Assembly (NCBI GenBank): GCA_963737545.1
Contig: CAVTTH010000004.1
Coordinates: 310,001 to 374,000, forward strand
Length of the DNA stretch: 64,000 nt
Origin: CAVTTH01 sp963737545
Lineage (GTDB): Bacteria > Verrucomicrobiota > Verrucomicrobiia > Chthoniobacterales > UBA10450
Direction of reading: 5' to 3'
Positions 1-8,593 of the stretch are shown here, piece after piece. Each line of letters begins with the position of its first letter. Within the stretch, counting starts at the first letter, position 1. The notes under the pieces were generated by a model, which was not told where the DNA came from, did no database searches, and worked only from the letters and a program-made list of their open reading frames with translations. The position numbers were made by a program, and so were the translations under genes.

Positions 1-851
1 GGACTGCGGAAGGGTAATGTCCGTGTTCCCGCATTGTCGGCTTTGGTGATGACAGTGTCTGCCTTCGCGCCGCCAGCCGCCGCGAGCATGGCGCGCGCAA
101 CTTTTTCCGGAGAACGCAGTGTGAGACAAACGATGGTCGAGCCCGAACCGCTCAAGAATCCGCCGAGGGCCCCGGCACGTACACCCGCGGCGATCACGTC
201 ATCAAGAAATGGAATGAGCCTGCGACGAAAGGGCTGGTGCAAACCGTCGGCAAACGCGCCGCGCAGTTTTTCGTACTTGCGGGAGGCGAACGCCGCCGTG
301 ACGGCGCATGCGTTCTTGCAGTTCTCAACCGCGCTCAGCCGCGTGATTCGAGCAGGGAGAACCCGACGGGCACGGGCGGTCGCGATTTCAAACTCGGGAA
401 TGAGAAGAACAAAGTGGAGGCGAGCCGAGACTCCGAAACGCTGGCGATTCAAACCCCGAGCAACATTGAATCCACCAAATTCAGCCGGAGCGGCGTTATC
501 AGGATGACCTTCCAGACGCGCGCAAAGTTCGAACATTTGTGTGCGGGAAAGCCTTCGCCGGGTCAACTCGTTGAGTGCGTGCATGACACCGAGCCGTACA
601 ATAACGCTGCTACCCAACCCGCGTGAAGGCGGAACGTTTCCTGCGATGGAAACGGAGAACGCGAAAGGAGAGATGCCCGCCGCGTGAAAGAATGCCCTTC
701 CGGATTCACGCATCATCGGGGTCAGGCGCGCGGCGCGGCGACCCCGAACCACCGTCACCTCATTGTAGAGCCGAAGCGCGACGCCGAGACAATCGAAGCC
801 CGGGCCCAGATTTGATGTGCTGGCGGGGACACGAATAGTGGCGTGCAGCAT
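1..851 (-). CDS. thrB: Homoserine kinase (3' end cut by window edge)
   Basis: Phosphorylates homoserine with ATP in threonine synthesis, in the cytosol. The minus-strand frame opens with ATG at 851 and stays open to position 1, so the last residues lie outside. GHMP-kinase landmarks are all visible: the N-terminal P-A-S-T-S-N-L-G-P-G-F-D-C-L-G segment at residues 9-23, the ATP loop PPSRGLGSS at 74-82, LEGHPDN at 113-119, and a C-terminal G-x-L-S-G-S-G-S-T segment. The set fits homoserine kinase better than IspE or mevalonate kinase. It is divergent from the methyltransferase at 992, and the 140 bases between them must hold both promoters. Confidence 0.9.
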   Translation of the reverse strand, partial: MLHATIRVPASTSNLGPGFDCLGVALRLYNEVTVVRGRRAARLTPMMRESGRAFFHAAGISPFAFSVSIAGNVPPSRGLGSSVIVRLGVMHALNELTRRRLSRTQMFELCARLEGHPDNAAPAEFGGFNVARGLNRQRFGVSARLHFVLLIPEFEIATARARRVLPARITRLSAVENCKNACAVTAAFASRKYEKLRGAFADGLHQPFRRRLIPFLDDVIAAGVRAGALGGFLSGSGSTIVCLTLRSPEKVARAMLAAAGGAKADTVITKADNAGTRTLPFRS

Positions 852-991
852 GGAGGGAGAGAATGGGTCGTTCGTTAGGCGCGAGAAACCGGGGATTGCG
901 CAGATTGTAACCGGCCACGTCATCGCGGCAAGACGAGTCGCGAATTTGCTGGCGGAGCCGCATCGGCAGATAGCATCGTATTGCCTCGAGA

Positions 992-1903
992 ATGAAATCC
1001 GAATGGATCGATCCCGCGATGCTGCGCGATTTCGCGGCGGAGCAAACCGATGCCCATCGCCTCTGCACAGCGGGCGATGGATGGGTGGAGCGTTTCGCAT
1101 CCGATGTGCTCATTTCCTATAAGAATCAGGTGGCGGAAGAAAGATTGGCCACGGAATTCTATCTTTGGGCGGAATCGGCGGAATTCCAGTTCAAGCGGGT
1201 CTTTGCCCGGTACCTGCCCATTCGGAATTCGGAACGGCAGGCGCCCCGTCTCATCAAAGGAGATGCGCATGAAAATCTGAAGACCGTCGCGATCGAAAGA
1301 TCACTGCGTTACGGCATCGATTTCGCAGCCGGTTACTCGGTTGGATTGTTCGTCGATCAACGAGAAAATCGCCGCTTCGTTCGGCAGGCCGTGCCCGGGA
1401 AATTACTGAACTGCTTCTCCTACACCTGCTCGTTTTCCGTCGCCGCCGCCACCGTTGATGCGAAAACCGTCAACATCGATTTGTCGAAGAAATCGCTTGC
1501 GCGCGGAAAAGAAAACTTCGCGCTCAACAGCCTCGCCACAATCGGCCACCAATTCATCGCGGATGACGTCTTCGAAGTCTTGCCTCGCCTGGCCCGGAGA
1601 GGAGAGAAATTCGACATGATCATTCTCGATCCGCCAACTTTTTCGCGTTCGCACCGCGGGAAGGCTTTTCAGGTCGAGCGAGATTTCGAGGCTCTGCTGC
1701 TGGCCGCGCTCGAAGTAGCCGAGCGGGACGTTCGCTTTCTTCTTTCAACCAACTGCACCGAGCTTGACGTGTATGGATTGGAACTGATGGCGCGCTTCTG
1801 TTTGAAGGCCGTTCGGCGCGCCGGGACTTTTCATCAACAACCTCCCCTCCCCGATTTTCCGCCGAACACCGGAGCGCGGACGGTGTGGCTGGCGCTTCGT
1901 TAA
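992..1903 (+). CDS. RlmI-like class I SAM-dependent methyltransferase
   Basis: A 303-residue Rossmann methyltransferase related to the RlmI/RlmK family, which methylates 23S rRNA. Residues around 100-135 carry the family-typical G-L-F-x-D-Q-R-E-N-R-R segment. The SAM-binding strand (L-L-N-C-F-S-Y-T-C-S-F) follows, and the catalytic DPPTFSR motif is at 213-219. The N-terminal PUA domain of true RlmI is not recognisable, so the RNA target is uncertain. ATG at 992 is the first start in frame after the divergent thrB promoter region. The family is clear; the exact substrate is inference. Confidence 0.75.
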   Translation: MKSEWIDPAMLRDFAAEQTDAHRLCTAGDGWVERFASDVLISYKNQVAEERLATEFYLWAESAEFQFKRVFARYLPIRNSERQAPRLIKGDAHENLKTVAIERSLRYGIDFAAGYSVGLFVDQRENRRFVRQAVPGKLLNCFSYTCSFSVAAATVDAKTVNIDLSKKSLARGKENFALNSLATIGHQFIADDVFEVLPRLARRGEKFDMIILDPPTFSRSHRGKAFQVERDFEALLLAALEVAERDVRFLLSTNCTELDVYGLELMARFCLKAVRRAGTFHQQPPLPDFPPNTGARTVWLALR

Positions 1904-1951
1904 TGCTTTTCCCACGTGCAAAAAGCCGCTACCATCCGAAGTTGAACTAAC

Positions 1952-2239
1952 ATGGACGAAAATTCTGCCGCTATTTCGGAAGACATCGCGGAACGCGGTC
2001 TTCATTACGCAAAGGATCAAATCGAGTATCTACTCAACGAGACCGAAGAATATGTGCGCGAGAATCCGGCGCGGGCGCTCGCCTACGCCGTGGCCGCGGG
2101 CCTTATCCTCAATCGGTTGCCGGTCGGAAGAATCCTCGGCGGCATGGTCCGTCTGGGTCTCGTCGCCTTCAAGCCCGCCATCCTGATCTACGGCGCGACC
2201 AAGATCTATCAGGCGACACAAGCCCAGCGGCAGGACTAA
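1952..2239 (+). CDS. Small membrane-associated protein of unknown function
   Basis: A 95-residue protein with an acidic, probably helical N-terminal half and a hydrophobic stretch from about residue 45 to 85 (L-A-Y-A-V-A-A-G-L-I-L, then R-L-G-L-V-A-F-K-P-A-I-L-I-Y-G). The layout resembles DUF883/ElaB-type inner-membrane proteins, but no diagnostic motif is present. It lies 49 bases after the methyltransferase and ends just before a large palindrome that probably ends transcription from both sides. Not assigned a function. Confidence 0.6.
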   Translation: MDENSAAISEDIAERGLHYAKDQIEYLLNETEEYVRENPARALAYAVAAGLILNRLPVGRILGGMVRLGLVAFKPAILIYGATKIYQATQAQRQD

Positions 2240-2242
2240 TAA

Positions 2243-2320
2243 TTTTTGTAGCGGCGGTCTCTGACCGTCGGAAACCTTACTCGCAGAAAATGCGACGGTC
2301 AGAGACCGCCGCTACAAAAA
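2243..2320. repeat. GTAGCGGCGGTCT palindrome, copy 1; probable two-way terminator
   Basis: Two 28-base arms pair perfectly around a 22-base loop. The outer ends are T5 and A5, so either strand would give a hairpin followed by a U tract. It fills the gap between the converging genes ending at 2239 and 2322. Other copies lie at 41935-42016 and, degenerate, at 58541-58618. Confidence 0.85.
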
Positions 2321-2321
2321 G

Positions 2322-2531
2322 CTACATATCCAGAGTAAAGCCGACCTTTACCGTCACCTGCCAGTGATTGACCTTGTTGTTTTCGATGTAGCCGCGAGTC
2401 TCGGTGACCTCGAACCAACGCATGTTGCGGATCGTTTTTTCCGCACGCGCAATCGCATTCCTGACGGCGTCGTCGATGCTGTTCGGTGACGAACCGACCA
2501 GCTCAATCTTTTTGTAAACATGATCGCTCAT
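2322..2531 (-). CDS. Dodecin family flavin-binding protein
   Basis: A 69-residue protein with the typical dodecin start (H-V-Y-K-K-I-E-L-V-G-S-S-P-N-S) and the conserved pattern A-I-x-x-A-I-A-R-A-x-K-T-I-R-N-M-R-W-F-E-V. Trp39 in R-W-F-E-V corresponds to the flavin-stacking tryptophan of the family. Dodecins form hollow 12-mers that store or buffer riboflavin or FMN. Length is normal. The stop codon lies two bases from the palindrome at 2243-2320. It is transcribed away from acs. Confidence 0.88.
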   Translation of the reverse strand: MSDHVYKKIELVGSSPNSIDDAVRNAIARAEKTIRNMRWFEVTETRGYIENNKVNHWQVTVKVGFTLDM

Positions 2532-2581
2532 GGCGCGATCTTTCAGTGGGCGCTCGAAGAAGGCAACGCAAAACCATCGCG

Positions 2582-2686
2582 GTCATCTCGAGCGAAGTCG
2601 AGAGATCCCGAATTGTTTCCTTAAAGCGTTCGCCCCCGGATCCCTCCCACCACGGCGGCCAAACTGTTCCTGCGCTCGGGGATGAC
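2582..2686. repeat. GTCATCCCGAGCG-type inverted repeat, copy 1
   Basis: Begins with GTCATCTCGAGCGAAGTCGA and ends with GCGCTCGGGGATGAC, an imperfect inverted pair around a variable middle. It sits in the divergent region between dodecin and acs. The right-hand part resembles the copy at 14552, read on the other strand (CCGCCGTGG near GGGAGGGATCC). Confidence 0.75.
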
Positions 2687-2750
2687 GTGGTGCGATCGAA
2701 CTTTCGATTGAGAACCAGGCTCACATTGATAGCCTCTCCCAGACTTCTTC

Positions 2751-4697
2751 ATGAACACGAACATTGAATCTCACCTCGTCGAAAAACGCGTTTTCAAACC
2801 CGGGCGCGATTTCGCGAAGAAAGCGCAGATCGGAGACATCCGGAAGTACCGGCGGATGTATCGCGAGTCGATCCGGCGCCCGAAAAAGTTCTGGGGCCGC
2901 GAAGCCAGCGAGCTGCTTTGGCAAAAACCGTGGAAGAAAGTGCTGAAGTGGAAGTCACCTTTCGCGCAGTGGTTTGTCGGCGGAAAACTGAATGTCTCCG
3001 AAAATTGCCTCGACCGGCATCTCGCCGGGCCCCGCCGCAACAAAGCCGCGATTATCTGGGAGGGGGAACCCGGTGACACGCGAACACTCACCTATCAGCA
3101 GCTCCATCGCGAGGTCTGCCGTTTTGCGAATGTGCTGAAACGAAACCGCATTCGTAAGGGCGATCGTGTCATCATTTACATGCCGGCCATTCCGGAAGCG
3201 GCGATCGCCATGCTCGCCTGCGCGCGAATCGGCGCGGTTCATTCCGTCGTCTTCGGCGGATTCAGCGCCGATAGCATTCGCGACCGTATTGCCGATTGCG
3301 GCGCGATCGCGGTAATCACCGCCGATGGCGGTTATCGCCGAGGCGCAATCGTTCCGCTGAAGAAAAATGTGGACGACGCACTCAGGGGCGAGACCTCGAT
3401 AAAGCGCGTGATTGTTTTCCGACGGACTGGAACTGAAATCCACATCGAGGACGGCCGCGATGTCTGGTGGCATCGGGAATTGGAATACGTCGATGCGAAC
3501 TGTCCGCCGGTGGCTGTCGACAGCGAGCATCCGCTTTACATTCTTTACACGAGCGGTTCGACCGGAAAACCGAAGGGCATTCTGCACACCACGGGCGGTT
3601 ATCTGGTCGGAATTTATTCGACCATGAAATACGTCTTCGATCTCCGCGAAGAGGATATCTACTGGTGCACGGCGGATATCGGATGGGTGACGGGGCATAG
3701 TTATGTCGTCTACGGCCCGCTCGCGAACGGCGCGACGACATTGATGTATGAGGGCGCGCCGAATTGGCCGGAGCCGGACCGCTTTTGGAAAATCATCGCG
3801 GAGTACCGCGTCAACATTCTCTACACCGCGCCGACGGCGATCCGCGCGTTTATTCGTTGGGGCGATGCGTGGGTGAAGAAGCACGATCTTTCATCGTTGC
3901 GCTTGCTCGGGACGGTCGGCGAACCGATTAACCCCGAAGCATGGATGTGGTATCACGAGAAAATTGGCGGCGGCCGCTGCCCGATTGTCGATACGTGGTG
4001 GCAAACTGAAACCGGCGCGATCATGATCACTCCGTTGCCGGGCGCGGTCCCGACGAAACCGGGAAGCGCGACGCTGCCATTTTTTGGCGTCGATGCGGCG
4101 GTGGTTGATGAAAAGGGCAAAGAAGTCGGCGCAAATGTCGGCGGCAAACTAATCATTCGGCGGCCGTGGCCGTCGATGCTGCGCAGCATTTATGGAGACA
4201 AGGAGCGCTACAAGAAACAGTATTGGAGCGAATTCAAAGGAAGCTATCTGACAGGCGACGGAGCGCGCCGGGACAAGGATGGCTATTTCTGGATCGTAGG
4301 CCGGATTGACGACGTGCTGAATGTCGCTGGTCATCGCCTTGGCACATCGGAGATTGAGAGCGCGCTCGTGAGTCATGCGAGTGTGGCCGAAGCCGCGGTC
4401 GTCGGCCGCCCGGATGAAATGAAGGGCCAGGGCGTGGTGGCGTTTGTGACAGTAAAAAGCGGCACGGCAGCGACCCGCGCTTTGAAGGAAGAACTGCGAG
4501 CGCACGTTGGCCAGCACATCGGCGCCATCGCCAAACCTGATGAAGTGCGCTTCGCCGAGGCTCTGCCCAAAACACGCAGCGGAAAAATCATGCGCCGTTT
4601 GCTGAAGGAGATCGCGAGCGGCAATGTCGTGACCGGCGACACGACGACGCTGGAAGATTTCAGCGTTCTGGCGAAACTGAGCGAATCCGATGAGTGA
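2751..4697 (+). CDS. acsA: Acetyl-CoA synthetase (acetate--CoA ligase)
   Basis: Activates acetate to acetyl-CoA through acetyl-AMP. The 648-residue length is normal. Visible motifs are the P-loop-like YTSGSTGKPKG near residue 265-275, the D-T-W-W-Q-T-E-T-G substrate and adenylate motif near 420, the hinge segment G-R-I-D-D-V-L-N-V-A-G-H-R, and P-K-T-R-S-G-K-I-M-R-R near 605-615. The lysine in this last motif is the catalytic residue, and the one silenced by acetylation in known enzymes. No acetyltransferase or deacetylase gene is adjacent. The ATG at 2751 gives the usual N-terminus; the upstream ribosome site is weak. Confidence 0.95.
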   Translation: MNTNIESHLVEKRVFKPGRDFAKKAQIGDIRKYRRMYRESIRRPKKFWGREASELLWQKPWKKVLKWKSPFAQWFVGGKLNVSENCLDRHLAGPRRNKAAIIWEGEPGDTRTLTYQQLHREVCRFANVLKRNRIRKGDRVIIYMPAIPEAAIAMLACARIGAVHSVVFGGFSADSIRDRIADCGAIAVITADGGYRRGAIVPLKKNVDDALRGETSIKRVIVFRRTGTEIHIEDGRDVWWHRELEYVDANCPPVAVDSEHPLYILYTSGSTGKPKGILHTTGGYLVGIYSTMKYVFDLREEDIYWCTADIGWVTGHSYVVYGPLANGATTLMYEGAPNWPEPDRFWKIIAEYRVNILYTAPTAIRAFIRWGDAWVKKHDLSSLRLLGTVGEPINPEAWMWYHEKIGGGRCPIVDTWWQTETGAIMITPLPGAVPTKPGSATLPFFGVDAAVVDEKGKEVGANVGGKLIIRRPWPSMLRSIYGDKERYKKQYWSEFKGSYLTGDGARRDKDGYFWIVGRIDDVLNVAGHRLGTSEIESALVSHASVAEAAVVGRPDEMKGQGVVAFVTVKSGTAATRALKEELRAHVGQHIGAIAKPDEVRFAEALPKTRSGKIMRRLLKEIASGNVVTGDTTTLEDFSVLAKLSESDE

Positions 4698-4706
4698 TGG
4701 CCGATC

Positions 4707-4940
4707 TTATCGGCGACGCGATCGAGTTCTCCCATTTGGTTGAACATCGGTGATCGTCAGAATATCCAACGTGCTAAAGAATTCACCATCGGCGGCGTAA
4801 ACGTTGCAGGTGCGGCGACTGGGAGAGAACGTGACAAAATCCGGATGGGGAATCTTGTAAGATTCTCCCGAGGCAGTGACTAGCTGAAAAGGCCGAAATG
4901 GCTGCGCCTCCAAAAAAGCTTCAATCGCCTTAACTGCCAT
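4707..4940 (-). CDS. Conserved small protein of unknown function
   Basis: A 77-residue cytosolic-looking protein. The segment Q-P-F-R-P-F-Q-L-V-T-A-S-G-E-S-Y-K-I-P-H-P-D-F-V resembles a widespread family of short proteins with a 'RPF...G..Y.I.HPDF' core and no known role. It is convergent with acsA, ending 10 bases from it, and has its own start 100 bases from the next gene. Real by conservation pattern; function not assigned. Confidence 0.6.
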   Translation of the reverse strand: MAVKAIEAFLEAQPFRPFQLVTASGESYKIPHPDFVTFSPSRRTCNVYAADGEFFSTLDILTITDVQPNGRTRSRRR

Positions 4941-5040
4941 GAACGTATTTTACCGAAGCCCGAACGAACTCGCAAGGAGACAGCTGCGGACGCTACAATT
5001 TTTTGATTTGTCTCCCGCGCTCTTCGCGTAGCCTAAGCCT

Positions 5041-6918
5041 GTGAGTTTCATTCGCACAGGCTTCCGCGAGATCGGCCTCAAGGTTCGCCGGCAGAGAACA
5101 CGCATGGCGCTGCGCCATGAGAAGCGTCTCCTGCAGAAGAGCCATATCAAACTCGGCCGGGAAGGTTGCTCGCAGGCAGTCAATTTCCCGGAGGTCCGCA
5201 ACGAAATTGTCGCTCTGAAAAAACTCGAGCAGGAGCAGAAGGAAGTCGCTGTTCGGATTGCGCAACTCGAGGAAGGAATCAAGCAGATTGAAACGCAACG
5301 TCAGGAAAATGGGAAAGAGCAAAACGCCGCGATCGCCAAACTCGAAAGCGAAAAAAAGCCACTGGTCCAGCGCCGCAACGAATTCAAGGCCGCGTCCGAT
5401 TCGCGCGACCGAGAACTCAAGGATGTGGATCGGCGATTGGAGAACATCGATGGGTCAGATAAAGAGTTGCTAAAACAGATCACGGCTCTTCAGGCGCAAA
5501 CCCCGCCGCCGGCGGATCTCGATGCGAAAATGTCCGAGATCAGCGCCCGCCGCGCACGTTTGCCGGATGAGCGCGCCGAACTGACGCGGGCGCGCCTGGG
5601 GAGCGCCGATGCCTGCCGTCTGGCCAGGGAAAAGTTGACCGCCGCGGAGAACGAACTTGGTGTCGCGGAAAAAAATATTACTCGAGTCCGCGGTGAGTTT
5701 GAGGCGCGCGATCGCACGCTAAACGAAAGCAGCCGCGCGCAGCAGGATGCGGTGAAGGAAGCGCGAGCACAGCACGAGACAGTCGAGGAACGCAAGAACC
5801 CCGCTTATCTCAACATCGGGCGGCATCTCGCGGCCCAGGGCATCGCCCCGCCGAATGCACCAGATCTCTTGCCGGAGGTGCAGCGTCATCGCGAGGCGGT
5901 CGATCGACATCTGCAGCAAACGGCGGAGCTGGCGACGCTTTCAAGCCAGATCGACAAACAGGAGCTGCGAAAGTTTTATTTCACAGTCTTCTCCGTGGTC
6001 GTTTTGCTCGGGATCATTCTTCCCCTTGTTTTTCAATCGCCTCCCAAGCGCGAGTGGCTCCCACAGGAAACCGACGCCATCCTTTCGCTCAACACCGAAC
6101 GATTCGAACGCGACGAGCTGCCGAAGCGTTGGCAGAAGGAAGGCGAGGCCAGCTGGAAGGCGTTGTGGTCGTCCCTCCTCGGCGGTGCAGCGCGCACTCC
6201 GGCAATGGACATATCGCGCGACACGCAGCGCATCACGCGAGCCATGGCCACTTCGGAAACCGGAATGACTCGCGAATATGTCCTGGTGGAAGCGCGCGGT
6301 GATCTGGCGCACACGATCCGTTCGATCGATCGCGACCAGGCTTTCCATAAGCGTCCTTTTAACGGTCTGCCGATCTGGCAACTCCAGCAGCAGGATTTCG
6401 CCGTCGCTCGAGTCGGTCCCAGAACTATCGCCGTCGGAAAAGAGTCCGAGGTCGAAGAACTCGTCCAGGTGCGCCTCGGGATCAGCCCGGATTTGAAAAT
6501 CAAGGGCCAGTTATTCGATCGCTTTCAGGCCCTCGATCAAGAAAGCGCGCTGCGTCTGATTTCACGGGATCCCCCGAAACTCCCTCAGCTCTTCCATCCA
6601 ATCTTTACTCGCGAGTTGCTCGATTCGTCCCAGCTGATCGGGCTTGCCCTTACTCTGCAGAGTCCAGTGAAAGCGCGCCTGCTTCTTCGCCTCAAGAATC
6701 CGGGCAGTGGCGCTGACATGGCGCGACGGCTGCACGACGAAGCACAACGCTGGCTTCACCTGGAGAATTCTGATCTTCAACTTTTCGTCCAACCACCCGA
6801 GGTGACACGGCAGGATGCCGATCTGGAAGTTCGCTTCACCATGCCGGAAAACAGCGCGCGCCTGCTCCTCGACCGAATAGCCAGGATCGATGGCGCGCCC
6901 GTCGTCTCGACGCCCTGA
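5041..6918 (+). CDS. Coiled-coil protein with one membrane segment, unknown function
   Basis: A 625-residue protein that starts with GTG. Residues about 55-310 are a long charged coiled coil rich in K, E, Q and R. One transmembrane helix follows near 315-337 (F-Y-F-T-V-F-S-V-V-V-L-L-G-I-I-L-P-L-V-F). After it comes a roughly 285-residue domain of mixed composition that I do not recognise. The C-terminal part contains several M-D/L-L-R-L segments typical of a folded extracytoplasmic domain. The arrangement (coiled coil, membrane anchor, soluble domain) suggests a structural or cell-envelope role. The stop at 6918 precedes vanX by 76 bases, so the two may be co-transcribed. Confidence 0.7.
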   Translation: MSFIRTGFREIGLKVRRQRTRMALRHEKRLLQKSHIKLGREGCSQAVNFPEVRNEIVALKKLEQEQKEVAVRIAQLEEGIKQIETQRQENGKEQNAAIAKLESEKKPLVQRRNEFKAASDSRDRELKDVDRRLENIDGSDKELLKQITALQAQTPPPADLDAKMSEISARRARLPDERAELTRARLGSADACRLAREKLTAAENELGVAEKNITRVRGEFEARDRTLNESSRAQQDAVKEARAQHETVEERKNPAYLNIGRHLAAQGIAPPNAPDLLPEVQRHREAVDRHLQQTAELATLSSQIDKQELRKFYFTVFSVVVLLGIILPLVFQSPPKREWLPQETDAILSLNTERFERDELPKRWQKEGEASWKALWSSLLGGAARTPAMDISRDTQRITRAMATSETGMTREYVLVEARGDLAHTIRSIDRDQAFHKRPFNGLPIWQLQQQDFAVARVGPRTIAVGKESEVEELVQVRLGISPDLKIKGQLFDRFQALDQESALRLISRDPPKLPQLFHPIFTRELLDSSQLIGLALTLQSPVKARLLLRLKNPGSGADMARRLHDEAQRWLHLENSDLQLFVQPPEVTRQDADLEVRFTMPENSARLLLDRIARIDGAPVVSTP

Positions 6919-6994
6919 CGTTCGAGCGGAAGAAGCGCTTGCCAGGCGCCGAAATTGCGGCAGAAGTTTCACGCCAATTGCTTTTTCAATCTTA

Positions 6995-7660
6995 GTGAAA
7001 CCCTCGCGCTTCTTCCGACCAGTTCCTATTTCCCTGGCTCTGTGTCTGCTGGTAACGAGTTCGCTCGCGGCATCGCTCGACGAAGAATTGGTTGATATCA
7101 AAAAAATCGTCCCCACGATCGTCGTCGAACTGCGCTATGCCGGGACTCGCAATATCACTGGGCGAGCGCTCTATCCTCCCGGCATGCCCGCGCTGGTGCG
7201 GGCGAGCGTGGCCCAGAGACTGGTTATCGCGCAGGCGTTTCTGGCCCAGAATCACCATGGTCTCAAAATCTGGGATGCGTACCGGCCGCAGGACGCACAG
7301 GCGCAACTTTGGCAAGTCTCGAAAAATACCGATTACGTCGCCGACCCGACCAGCGGAAAATCATTGCACTCCTGGGGCGTGGCGGTTGATTGCACGCTGG
7401 TCGATGAGCGGGGCCGCGAAGTGACCATGCCAACTGATTTTGATTCGTTTACGTTCGAAGCGATGCTTCATCACCACGGGCCTAACGAAACAATTAATCA
7501 CCGTCTCTGGCTCTTGCGAGCCGCGATGGACCGAGGCGGATTCTACGGTTTGAAAACGGAATGGTGGCACTACATCGCGAAGAATTGGGAGGACTTTGGT
7601 CCCATTCCGGAGGTGACGTTTTCCGCGTCCGGGAAGATCAACGGCGACAGGGTTCGATGA
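6995..7660 (+). CDS. D-alanyl-D-alanine dipeptidase, VanX/DdpX type
   Basis: A zinc dipeptidase of peptidase family M15D that splits D-Ala-D-Ala. Family motifs: W-D-A-Y-R-P (substrate-positioning arginine), S-L-H-S-W-G-V-A-V-D near residue 123 (zinc-binding His and Asp) and E-W-W-H near 189 (catalytic Glu and third zinc ligand). I chose GTG at 6995 because it opens a clean signal peptide (basic start, then I-S-L-A-L-C-L-L-V). A longer reading from 6890 would overlap the gene before it. The signal suggests periplasmic peptide recycling rather than vancomycin resistance; no vanH or vanA is nearby. Confidence 0.85.
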   Translation: MKPSRFFRPVPISLALCLLVTSSLAASLDEELVDIKKIVPTIVVELRYAGTRNITGRALYPPGMPALVRASVAQRLVIAQAFLAQNHHGLKIWDAYRPQDAQAQLWQVSKNTDYVADPTSGKSLHSWGVAVDCTLVDERGREVTMPTDFDSFTFEAMLHHHGPNETINHRLWLLRAAMDRGGFYGLKTEWWHYIAKNWEDFGPIPEVTFSASGKINGDRVR

Positions 7661-8166
7661 TGTTCGCTACCTTTTGGCAGGATCTCAGCCAGCCGGAGTA
7701 CATTCACGTCCTGATCAATCCGATTCCGGTTTACGGACTGGCGGCGGGTTGCCTCGGATTGATCGTTGCCTTGTTTTTGCGAAGCCAACGCGCACAGATT
7801 GCGACGCTCGCTATCATTCTCGTGACTGCTGCTTCAGCGTGGCCGGTAAAAGAATATGGTGAGCAGGCCTACGATCGAGTTTTATCAATGGCTGACGCCG
7901 ACGGAGAAGCCTGGTTGAAAGTGCACGAGCACCGTGCCGATCAGTTGATCTATCTTTTCTATGCGCTGGCCGTTCTGGCTCTGGCTGCCATTCTCGTGCC
8001 GATCAAATGGCCGAAAACCGCGGCGATCCTCGCCTTGTCCACACTCCTCCTTGCTTTCGCCGCGTTGGGCGCCGGGGGCTACATTGGTTACGCGGGCGGG
8101 AAAGTGCGGCATCGCGAGTTTCGAAGCGGGCCGCCGCCGAACAGAGCCGAGACGGAACGAAAATGA
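7657..8166 (+). CDS. Four-helix membrane protein, DUF2231-like
   Basis: Starts at ATG 7657, overlapping the dipeptidase stop as ATGA, so the two are translationally coupled. The 169 residues include four hydrophobic helices and the family-like segments H-V-L-I-N-P-I-P-V-Y near the start and Y-I-G-Y-A-G-G-K-V-R-H-R-E-F near the end. The last helix and the V-R-H-x-E-F end are typical of DUF2231-type inner-membrane proteins. Function unknown. The 100 bases after it contain a degenerate GTAGCCGCCG-type repeat half. Confidence 0.7.
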   Translation: MMFATFWQDLSQPEYIHVLINPIPVYGLAAGCLGLIVALFLRSQRAQIATLAIILVTAASAWPVKEYGEQAYDRVLSMADADGEAWLKVHEHRADQLIYLFYALAVLALAAILVPIKWPKTAAILALSTLLLAFAALGAGGYIGYAGGKVRHREFRSGPPPNRAETERK

Positions 8167-8266
8167 CGATGCTGTAGCCGCCGCCGTCTCGACGGCAAAA
8201 TCTTCTTCTACATCTTCATCTGCCGCTGGGGATAGCAGCATCTGCAACGCGCCAGCTACGATGAAT

Positions 8267-8590
8267 TCACTCTTCGCAATTCTCGCTGACCCAGCTCAGA
8301 TATTCCGGCGAACCACGCGTCACGGGCCAGGCAATGATCTCCGGAACATCGTACGGGTGAAGCGCCTTTAGCTCCTTTTCAAAAGCGCCGTAGCGATTCG
8401 CAGTGAGCTTGAATAAGACAAGCGCTTCACTCCCCGTCTCGATCTTCCCCTCCCAGCGATAAATTGATTCCACCTGGCTCGTAATGTTGGCGCAGGCGGT
8501 TAGATGTTTCGCCACAAGCGTCTCCGCAACCCGGCGCGCAGTTTCGGCGTCGGGAAACGTGCTAACGACGACGAGAACCTCTTCCGCCAT
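8267..8590 (-). CDS. cutA: CutA-like divalent-cation tolerance protein
   Basis: A 107-residue protein of the CutA1 family, a trimeric ferredoxin-like fold linked to copper tolerance in E. coli. Visible marks are the start V-L-V-V-V-S-T-F-P-D-A-E-T-A, then C-A-N-I-T, the segment S-I-Y-R-W-E-G-K-I, and the closing H-P-Y-D-V-P-E-I-I-A-W-P-V. It follows mnmA by three bases on the same strand, so the two form an operon. The octamer TCGTTAGG overlaps this junction at 8591-8598. Confidence 0.9.
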   Translation of the reverse strand: MAEEVLVVVSTFPDAETARRVAETLVAKHLTACANITSQVESIYRWEGKIETGSEALVLFKLTANRYGAFEKELKALHPYDVPEIIAWPVTRGSPEYLSWVSENCEE

Positions 8591-8593
8591 TCG

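Noticed and set aside
6995..7660. VanX-like enzyme as part of a vancomycin-resistance cluster
   Set aside because: No vanH, vanA-type ligase or VanRS genes are adjacent, and the signal peptide points to a periplasmic peptidase.
8167..8266. GTAGCCGCCGCCGTCTCGACGG at ~8175 as a full palindrome
   Set aside because: Only one arm is present; the other half is not found within 100 bases.
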